Shown: piece by piece, positions 5,998-9,975 of the stretch
How the letters are laid out: every line of letters starts with the position of its first letter
How positions within the stretch are numbered: the stretch's first letter is position 1
NCBI GenBank assembly: GCA_016200025.1
Contig: JACQFO010000115.1
Coordinates: forward strand, 1-9,975
Length of the DNA stretch: 9,975 nucleotides
DNA from: Nitrososphaerota archaeon
GTDB lineage: Archaea > Thermoproteota > Nitrososphaeria > Nitrososphaerales > Gagatemarchaeaceae
Direction of reading: 5' to 3'
Translations under genes and position numbers: made by a program
Notes under the pieces: generated by a model
Databases searched by the model: none
The model's input: only the letters and a program-made list of their open reading frames with translations
Told to the model about the DNA's origin: nothing

Positions 5998-6016
5998 GCT
6001 CTCCTCGCCCGCTTGC

Positions 6017-6667
6017 TTGAAGCCCGAACCTTCGAGACCGAAGGCGCCGCAGCCCGTCGAGTGGAACTATAGAGCTGACATCATAACGACATGCAACTGC
6101 GACTGGGGATGCCCCTGCAACTTCGACGCTCCCCCGACCTACGGGCATTGCAGCGGGGGCTGGGCTCTGAAGATCCACGATGGCCACCACCAAGGCGTCA
6201 AACTGAACGGCCTGCATCTAGCTTACATGGCCATGTGGCCCAAGGCGATTCACGAAGGAGGGGGCACGGCCAAGCTCTTCATCGACGCAGCGGCCTCCAC
6301 TGAGCAGCGGCGCGCACTCGAGCAGATCCTGAAGGGGAACCTAGGGGGGAGCCCATGGCCTCTGTTCGCCAGGACCATCGACCACTGGCTTGAAACCTCA
6401 TTCGTGGACTTCGAGTGGAAGTCGAATGGAGCGAACAGCGCCTACAAGGCTGGTGACAGCGTGCGCGCCGCACTGGAGCCGATCAGGAACCCGGTGACCG
6501 GGGAGGACGTCCCTGCCAAGATAATCCTGCCCAACGCCCTGACCTGCCACGAGCTCAATGTAACCTCCACGAGAACGTTCTCGGTCTTCTCGGACGGGAT
6601 GAAATTCGCCGCTCCGGGCAGAAACGCGTGGTTCGGCTCGGCCGAACACGGCGCGACCGTGCGTTAA
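6017..6667 (+). CDS. DUF1326 family cysteine-rich protein
   Basis: A 216-residue soluble protein. After a proline-rich lead the domain opens with W16-N-Y-R-A-D-I-I-T-T, then C26-N-C-D-W-G-C-P-C34-N-F, the family hallmark, and C45 in the next loop. Four cysteines within nine residues strongly suggest metal or thiol chemistry. Later segments include GLHLAYMAMWPKAIHEG, a strand LFIDAAAS, and the C-terminal half with PLFARTIDHW and NALTCHELNVTSTRTFSVFSDGMKFAAPGRNAWFG. The start chosen is TTG 6017, since it fits the leaderless position after the TATA box and families begin close before the W-x-x-x-A motif. The frame is open back to 5870, but that stretch overlaps the DUF2182 coding region and is unlike protein. 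No function is established for the family. Co-occurrence with DUF2182 suggests a shared role, possibly metal handling. Confidence 0.87.
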   Translation: MKPEPSRPKAPQPVEWNYRADIITTCNCDWGCPCNFDAPPTYGHCSGGWALKIHDGHHQGVKLNGLHLAYMAMWPKAIHEGGGTAKLFIDAAASTEQRRALEQILKGNLGGSPWPLFARTIDHWLETSFVDFEWKSNGANSAYKAGDSVRAALEPIRNPVTGEDVPAKIILPNALTCHELNVTSTRTFSVFSDGMKFAAPGRNAWFGSAEHGATVR

Positions 6668-6681
6668 GCCAGCCGTGACAG

Positions 6682-7503
6682 TCAGCCTTTCTGCTTAGTG
6701 GCCCTGAGCGAGAAGACCAGTGGGACTCCCGCGTTCGGATCTTTCCAGCCCCACCTATCGTCCCTGCCCTTCACGAGGAACTGGAATCTCTTGTAGCCTA
6801 CTGTCATGAATTCATGAAGGTAGTCTATTGTGAGCCCTGCGCCTACAAGTACATTGACGAGCTCCCCCATCCCGAAGGACCAGTTGTGCTCTTCAGACTC
6901 GAAATCTGCGCCTGGCTCCGAGTAGGTCCCGTGAAACTTGTTTATGATCGGCTCCTTCCGGTGGAAGTAGGGATAGCGGAGACGCGGCTCGGAGGCCTCC
7001 TCGTCGAAAGAGTTCGAGAAAGGATGGAACCCCTTGATGTAGAGGACCCCTCCTGGTCTGAGGAACCCCGAGACGATCCTGCCCCAGCGCTCCAGGTCCT
7101 TGAGCCAGAATAGGGCCCCGCCGCCCGTGTAGACCACGTCGAACTTCTTCTTCCTGAATCCCGCCGGAATGGAGTAGATGTCTGAACACACAAACTCCGA
7201 CCTCTTGTCCAGTCCCACTTGCTTAGCCAGCTTCCGCGCGAGGGAGATGGCAACGGGGGAGAAATCGACCCCAGCCACTTTCGATGCCCCGAGCCGCGCG
7301 ATTGACAGGGTGTCCATTCCGAAGTGACATTGAAGGTGAAGGACGGACTTCCCCTTGACAATAGGTCTGAGCTCGCGGATTTCGTGAGGAGACAGGCTCG
7401 ACTTCCCCGATTTGAAGCCGGCGACATCATACATCTTCGACTTCGCGTTTATCGGGACCATTCGGTTCCACATCTTGAGGTTCGCCTTTGTGTGGACGTC
7501 CAT
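6682..7503 (-). CDS. Class I SAM-dependent methyltransferase
   Basis: A 273-residue cytosolic enzyme that should transfer a methyl group from S-adenosylmethionine to a small molecule. Motif I is VLHLQCHFGMD (54-64), followed by the acidic strand VAGVDFS (76-82) that binds the ribose. A V-C-S-D-I-Y segment and FDVVYTGGGALFWLKDLERW (motif II/post II) are next, and LRPGGVLYIKGFHPF (motif III) follows. The N-terminal MWNRMVP and YDVAGFKSGKSSLSP are typical of a family of bacterial and archaeal methyltransferases; the substrate is unknown. The start chosen is ATG 7503. GTG 7542 or ATG 7530 are in frame but lie in a 16-bp palindrome, and the family normally begins near MDVHTKANLKMW. It is convergent with the DUF1326 gene (14-base gap) and 42 bases downstream of a membrane-protein gene on the same strand. 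Confidence 0.88.
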   Translation of the reverse strand: MDVHTKANLKMWNRMVPINAKSKMYDVAGFKSGKSSLSPHEIRELRPIVKGKSVLHLQCHFGMDTLSIARLGASKVAGVDFSPVAISLARKLAKQVGLDKRSEFVCSDIYSIPAGFRKKKFDVVYTGGGALFWLKDLERWGRIVSGFLRPGGVLYIKGFHPFSNSFDEEASEPRLRYPYFHRKEPIINKFHGTYSEPGADFESEEHNWSFGMGELVNVLVGAGLTIDYLHEFMTVGYKRFQFLVKGRDDRWGWKDPNAGVPLVFSLRATKQKG

Positions 7504-7529
7504 TTTGCGTGTCGAGTCGGCTCTGAGCA

Positions 7530-7545
7530 TCAGTGTTAACACTGA
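7530..7545. promoter_or_regulatory. 16-bp perfect palindrome before the methyltransferase
   Basis: TCAGTGTTAACACTGA is identical on both strands. It lies directly after the stop of the upstream membrane-protein gene (stop at 7546-7548 on the minus strand) and 27-42 bases before the chosen methyltransferase ATG. The GTTAAC core could be a weak TATA-like element. The symmetry suggests a dimeric regulator site. TCAGT/ACTGA half-sites occur again at 8413-8429. Confidence 0.5.
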
Positions 7546-8376
7546 CTAGTTCTTGCGCCTGAATCCGAAGAACCCCACGAGGATAACGATCCCCCCGGCC
7601 ACGAATCCGTAGGCTCCGAACCCGGTGGAGGCGCCGAGAGCCGAAGTCATGCTGACGCCAGCAAGAACGGCAAGTATCCCTGAGACCAGAGAGAGCCTCC
7701 GCCGAAGGATGCCCAGGGCGCCCGCGACCAAGGATACGGGCGAGGTGAAGAGGGTCAGCAGCGCGAAGATCACCCGCGTCGGCTCCAAGGAGAACGAAGG
7801 CAGCCCGGTATGCGCGACTAGCGCATAATAGACTCCGAAGAGCGACGTCGAAGCCCCTTCGACTGAAAGCCACGGAAGAAAGAACGAAGCAAGCGTCACG
7901 AGCACCCCCGCCCCGACAGTGATGCGGTAGTTCCGCGTTATCGGGATAGGCGGATGCTTCATCAGCTCTTCCGGCGTCTTCTTCTCAGGCAGAGTCGCAA
8001 GGACAGCGACATCCAGCAGGAGCAGGGCGACCCCCACGTACAGGATGAATACGACGAAGAGCGCCAGAATGGGAATCTGGAGAATCGAATTGAAGAAGTA
8101 GAACCCCTTCCTCTTCACCTTCTTGGCGACGAGAAGGACATCCACGACCGTGAGGAGGATGAGCACCCCGGCGAGCGCGTCGACGACCAGGAAGACCGCC
8201 CCGCCCTCTTCCCCCCACCTGCCGTAGGTGGACCCGATTACGACAAGTGAGAAGGCGAGGACTACCGCGTCTCTGACGACCTGAAGAACTCTGGAAATCC
8301 TGCGTACCGACCCCGCCACCCGCGCGGGCCGAGATGCGTGGGTCTTATCAGCCTTCACCAAACAGGCAGCACTCAT
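7546..8376 (-). CDS. Polytopic membrane protein, function unknown
   Basis: A 276-residue protein with about seven membrane helices: roughly 33-51, 60-84, 96-128, 152-172, 202-224, 229-247 and 254-271. There is a basic cytosolic N-terminus and a short basic end, FGFRRKN. Hydrophobic helices are separated by charged loops (KKVKRKG, PEKKTPEELMKHPPIPITRNYR). The segment SFFLPWLSVEG resembles a motif in many small archaeal and bacterial membrane proteins of unknown role. I recognise no catalytic or transport signature. ATG 8376 is used; an in-frame GTG at 8319 with a GATAAG tract about 27 bases before it is an alternative. It is followed by the methyltransferase after 42 bases and a palindrome. 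A two-gene unit is possible; no substrate or partner is evident. Confidence 0.8.
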   Translation of the reverse strand: MSAACLVKADKTHASRPARVAGSVRRISRVLQVVRDAVVLAFSLVVIGSTYGRWGEEGGAVFLVVDALAGVLILLTVVDVLLVAKKVKRKGFYFFNSILQIPILALFVVFILYVGVALLLLDVAVLATLPEKKTPEELMKHPPIPITRNYRITVGAGVLVTLASFFLPWLSVEGASTSLFGVYYALVAHTGLPSFSLEPTRVIFALLTLFTSPVSLVAGALGILRRRLSLVSGILAVLAGVSMTSALGASTGFGAYGFVAGGIVILVGFFGFRRKN

Positions 8377-8412
8377 CTTCGGAGCGGCAATCGCGTCAGT
8401 AAGCGCCTACCT

Positions 8413-8429
8413 CTCAGTTGAGAACTGAG
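8413..8429. promoter_or_regulatory. 7-bp inverted repeat before the membrane-protein gene
   Basis: CTCAGTT-GAG-AACTGAG, perfect arms and a 3-base centre, in the 63-base gap between two minus-strand genes. It sits 37-53 bases before the ATG at 8376. As RNA it could form a stem with a 3-base loop, but no T-run follows on either strand, so an operator is more likely than a terminator. The half-sites match those of the palindrome at 7530-7545. Confidence 0.45.
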
Positions 8430-8439
8430 CGGTGAAGAC

Positions 8440-8751
8440 CTAGACTTTCCCCAGTATAGGCAGCACGAGGCCTACTCTCAGGGCGCACGTGATGTGATAC
8501 TTCCGGTAGCTGATGTGGTGCTTCGCTATGAACGGGTAGCTCTTAATCATCTTCTGGCAGACGTCGCATGAAGTCGGGAGTCGAGGTGAATGGTTCTTCG
8601 CGTTCTCGACGATCCTCACGGCACGGCTCGGGAATGAAAGGCCGAAGTAAGCCGCTCTCTCATACCTGATTTCTCTGTTCTCATTGAGACTGCGCGGGTC
8701 GAAACCACTGTCCTTCGAAGCGCCTCCATTGGGGAACTTTGGCTTAGACAA
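8440..8751 (-). CDS. Small Cys/His zinc-binding-like protein
   Basis: A 103-residue protein with a probable zinc site near its C-terminus: C62-D-V-C65, then a loop with H78-H79, and Y85-H-I-T-C89 in YHITCALRVGLV. Short archaeal proteins with C-x-x-C followed by a H-x-x-C-A-x-x-V-G-L/I end look similar, and the pattern suggests one zinc ion held by four residues (inference). The N-terminal half is basic and low in hydrophobic residues, likely disordered or nucleic-acid binding. The start chosen is TTG 8751, because a strong TATA box at 8777-8784 would start transcription about 3 bases before it; a frame start at 8778 would lie on that box. The gap to the next plus-strand start is 222 bases. 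Function unknown. Confidence 0.7.
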   Translation of the reverse strand: MSKPKFPNGGASKDSGFDPRSLNENREIRYERAAYFGLSFPSRAVRIVENAKNHSPRLPTSCDVCQKMIKSYPFIAKHHISYRKYHITCALRVGLVLPILGKV

Positions 8752-8776
8752 CCCTTCGCTCAGTCCGCCGAGTCCC

Positions 8777-8784
8777 AATTATAC
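8777..8784 (-). promoter_or_regulatory. TATA box of the small zinc-binding-like gene
   Basis: GTATAATT on the minus strand, centred about 29 bases before TTG 8751. Between here and 8895 I see no gene, RNA or repeat worth a call. Confidence 0.5.
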
Positions 8785-8895
8785 TTTTGCCAAGCGTCAA
8801 TTCGCATAGTTTCCTAAACCTCGGATTGCCCTGGCTTTCCGTCTCATAGTGCGGGTCCGTTTCAGATTCTGGGCATCCATGCACTCGGGACCTGC

Positions 8896-8930
8896 CCCAT
8901 CGCGTCGTCCGACCAGTGAAACGCGATTGG
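8896..8930. repeat. Long inverted repeat upstream of the 4-helix membrane protein gene
   Basis: Arms ATCGCGT (8899-8905) and ACGCGAT (8921-8927) are perfectly complementary. They extend by two further pairs after one mismatch (CC at 8896-8897 with GG at 8929-8930), with a 15-base spacer. It ends 10 bases before the TATA-like TTAAAG, a position where archaeal activators or repressors often bind. It could also form an RNA hairpin. Confidence 0.45.
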
Positions 8931-8940
8931 CTGACAATGC

Positions 8941-8946
8941 TTAAAG
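8941..8946 (+). promoter_or_regulatory. TATA box of the 4-helix membrane protein gene
   Basis: TTAAAG preceded by GC, centred about 30 bases before TTG 8974. This gives a leader of only a few bases. Confidence 0.45.
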
Positions 8947-8973
8947 CAAGAATCCCCCGCGCTTCATCATCCT

Positions 8974-9456
8974 TTGGAACAGCCAAAGATCGATCTCGAC
9001 GCCGCCAGCTTCAGGTTGACCATAATCACTAGCTTCCTTCTGGGGGCCACCATGATTTCCCTCTCCCTCGATGTGTCCATCATCAGGCAAAGCGCCATTG
9101 GCGGAATGATGGGGACCCTCGAATGGCTCCTAGTCCTGTCGATCGCCCTGATGCTCTTCTCCACCCTCATCATGCTCTTCATGTCATATGTAATTCTGGT
9201 GACGACATGCCTTACCCCTGTCACCCAGGACGAGAAGTTCGTGAGGGTAAATCAGGTCAGAAACTTCGTCGGCCTGTCATCAATCCTGATTCTGACTTCC
9301 TTCGGGTCCACCTTCCTCGTGAGCCTCGGACTCTCCTCGCCCTGGTCCTGGCTCCTGGGCGGCATCGGATACGGGAGCGGATTGGTTTGGGCGCTCCTCC
9401 GAGGGTTCTACCTGGCCAGACTGTGGCGCATCCGCAGATCGCAGTCGCCAGTCTGA
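8974..9456 (+). CDS. Small four-helix membrane protein, function unknown
   Basis: A 160-residue membrane protein. Helices are at about 14-34 (LTIITSFLLGATMISLSLDV), 47-78 (a long, very hydrophobic stretch), 97-115 (FVGLSSILILTSFGSTFLV) and 123-147 (WSWLLGGIGYGSGLVWALL), with a basic end LARLWRIRRSQSPV that should face the cytosol. A soluble loop with QDEKFVRVNQVRNF joins helices two and three. No catalytic or cofactor motif is visible and I do not recognise the family. The start is TTG 8974, placed correctly for a leaderless transcript from the TATA box at 8941. The ferredoxin follows after 82 bases under its own promoter, so the two are probably separate units. Confidence 0.75.
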   Translation: MEQPKIDLDAASFRLTIITSFLLGATMISLSLDVSIIRQSAIGGMMGTLEWLLVLSIALMLFSTLIMLFMSYVILVTTCLTPVTQDEKFVRVNQVRNFVGLSSILILTSFGSTFLVSLGLSSPWSWLLGGIGYGSGLVWALLRGFYLARLWRIRRSQSPV

Positions 9457-9488
9457 TATCCGCCGGATTAGGTTCGCCCAAGGTCATG

Positions 9489-9502
9489 CAGGCCTCAGGC
9501 CT
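9489..9502 (+). promoter_or_regulatory. Tandem heptamer abutting the ferredoxin TATA box
   Basis: CAGGCCT is repeated twice with no gap (9489-9495 and 9496-9502), and each copy contains the palindrome AGGCCT. It runs straight into the TATA box, so it occupies the place of the TFB recognition element. This may be an operator or a BRE variant. Confidence 0.45.
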
Positions 9503-9507
9503 TAATA
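9502..9507 (+). promoter_or_regulatory. TATA box of the ferredoxin gene
   Basis: TTAATA, centred about 35 bases before GTG 9539; the predicted transcription start is near 9531, giving a leader of under 10 bases. Confidence 0.5.
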
Positions 9508-9538
9508 GACCGGTCTTCGATCAAGATTTTCTTCGAAC

Positions 9539-9856
9539 GTGAATCGCATTCGGCAGTTCGCGGTGCGCAAACGCAAGCAGGCAGGCTGGTGGACCGGCCA
9601 GATCGTGGAAGGGAGAACTGTCAGGGTCCGGGTCGACCAAGACCTCTGCATGGCTGCCCAGAGCTGCATCGCCCTCGCCCCCAAGGTCTTCCACATAGAC
9701 TGGAGCAAGAGGAAATCCAGCTTCGAAGGGGCCCCCATAGAAGTAAAGGACGAGAAGGCGTCAGACAACGAAACCATCTTTCTGGCTGCGCAGTCGTGCC
9801 CGTTTCAATCAATAGTACTCGAAGACGCCGTTACAGGCGAGAGACTCTTCCCCTAG
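9539..9856 (+). CDS. Single-cluster ferredoxin, three-cysteine type
   Basis: A 105-residue small electron carrier. The core opens with RVRVDQDLC37-M-A-A-Q-S-C43-I-A-L-A-P-K-V-F and closes with DNETIFLAAQSC87-P-F-Q-S-I-V-L-E-D, the layout of monocluster ferredoxins (C-x2-C-x2-C ... C-P). The second position, A40, is not cysteine, so three cysteines remain; this suggests a [3Fe-4S] cluster, or a [4Fe-4S] cluster with a non-Cys ligand. Related bacterial and archaeal ferredoxins with C-x-x-A-x-x-C exist and often serve cytochrome P450 or other oxidoreductases. The protein has an unusual basic lead of about 25 residues (RKRKQAGWWTG). GTG 9605 is an in-frame alternative that would remove it; GTG 9539 is used because it sits 8 bases after the predicted transcription start. 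No obvious redox partner is in view. Confidence 0.88.
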   Translation: MNRIRQFAVRKRKQAGWWTGQIVEGRTVRVRVDQDLCMAAQSCIALAPKVFHIDWSKRKSSFEGAPIEVKDEKASDNETIFLAAQSCPFQSIVLEDAVTGERLFP

Positions 9857-9876
9857 TTCGGGAGAGACCTGCCCAC

Positions 9877-9900
9877 ATCTGACAGACTAGTCAGATTTTT
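9877..9900 (+). terminator. Hairpin plus T-run terminator after the ferredoxin
   Basis: Perfect 7-bp arms ATCTGAC (9877-9883) and GTCAGAT (9890-9896) with the loop AGACTA, followed by T to 9900 (five T in all, the first in the stem). It begins 20 bases after the ferredoxin stop and is the clearest terminator in the window. Confidence 0.65.
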
Positions 9901-9975
9901 CGAGTTGCTTCGGGAGACCCGACCCAAGCCTGGGTGGCCGCAGAGAGTCCTCCATGGGAGACAGCGAGAAGATTA
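9901..9975. other. Unassigned right end
   Basis: Holds a small inverted repeat, ACCCA-AGCC-TGGGT (9922-9935). A plus-strand ATG at 9954 opens seven codons before the edge, with no TATA box at the right distance. On the minus strand a frame is open from the edge to a TAG at 9889-9887 and has mostly G or C in third positions, so it could be the tail of a convergent gene. Neither can be decided from this window. Confidence 0.25.

Noticed and set aside
5870..6016. N-terminal extension of the DUF1326 frame
   Set aside because: The translated stretch is Ser, Arg and Pro rich, overlaps the DUF2182 start and would place the palindromic TATA site inside a coding region. TTG 6017 fits better.
6942..7430. 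162-residue frame inside the methyltransferase
   Set aside because: It lies within a gene with all SAM motifs in the proper frame and shows only Ser/Arg-rich sequence.
8779..8895. Possible tRNA or small RNA in the gap
   Set aside because: I found no TPsiC-like GTTC/GTTCRA arm or cloverleaf pairing; only the inverted repeat further right is notable.
8744..8986. 80-residue minus-strand frame between the zinc-like gene and the 4-helix gene
   Set aside because: It runs through two promoters and the inverted repeat, has no motif, and has no start signal of its own.

Overview
The window looks like a piece of an archaeal chromosome, GC-rich and densely packed. Three things support this. Most transcription units have an A/T-rich TATA-like box whose centre lies 24-31 bases before the start codon, as expected for leaderless archaeal mRNAs. 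Several starts are TTG or GTG. Some proteins have archaeal character: a bifunctional CoaBC with archaeal-style motifs, and a double winged-helix Lrp-like regulator of a kind I associate with Nitrososphaeria (Thaumarchaeota) and relatives. The lineage is an inference; the archaeal call is fairly secure. I see no rRNA, tRNA, CRISPR array, insertion sequence or phage gene.

Layout. Positions 1-2146 (minus strand) look like one operon: coaBC first, then two GNAT acetyltransferases of the same Cys-rich subgroup. The second GNAT runs off the left edge. Divergent from coaBC, on the plus strand, are a nitrilase-superfamily amidohydrolase (2247-3035) and a two-module Lrp/AsnC-like regulator (3102-4025). 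The regulator shares its stop tetranucleotide with a convergent 51-residue DUF1059 gene (4022-4177, minus). From 4297 comes a small conserved-looking beta-rich protein of unknown function, then a 74-residue two-helix membrane protein resembling the nitrate/nitrite transporter NrtS. From 5057 to 6667 lies a divergent pair: a DUF2182 polytopic membrane protein (minus) and a DUF1326 cysteine-rich protein (plus). These families are commonly found together.

The right third holds three minus-strand genes in a row: a small Cys/His protein (8440-8751), a roughly 7-helix membrane protein (7546-8376) and a class I SAM methyltransferase (6682-7503). Two plus-strand genes follow: a 4-helix membrane protein (8974-9456) and a small ferredoxin with a three-cysteine cluster motif (9539-9856). 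The ferredoxin is followed by a hairpin plus T-run terminator. The last 75 bases cannot be assigned.

The most distinctive layer is regulatory. Several short intergenic gaps carry a perfect or near-perfect inverted or direct repeat on or next to the core promoter (4265-4292, 5983-5997, 7530-7545, 8413-8429, 8896-8930, 9489-9502). Two of these share TCAGT/ACTGA half-sites and precede two adjacent minus-strand genes. The functional candidates worth most attention are the DUF2182/DUF1326 divergent pair (possible metal or thiol handling), the NrtS-like transporter in an archaeal setting, and the tandem GNAT pair tied to coenzyme A synthesis.
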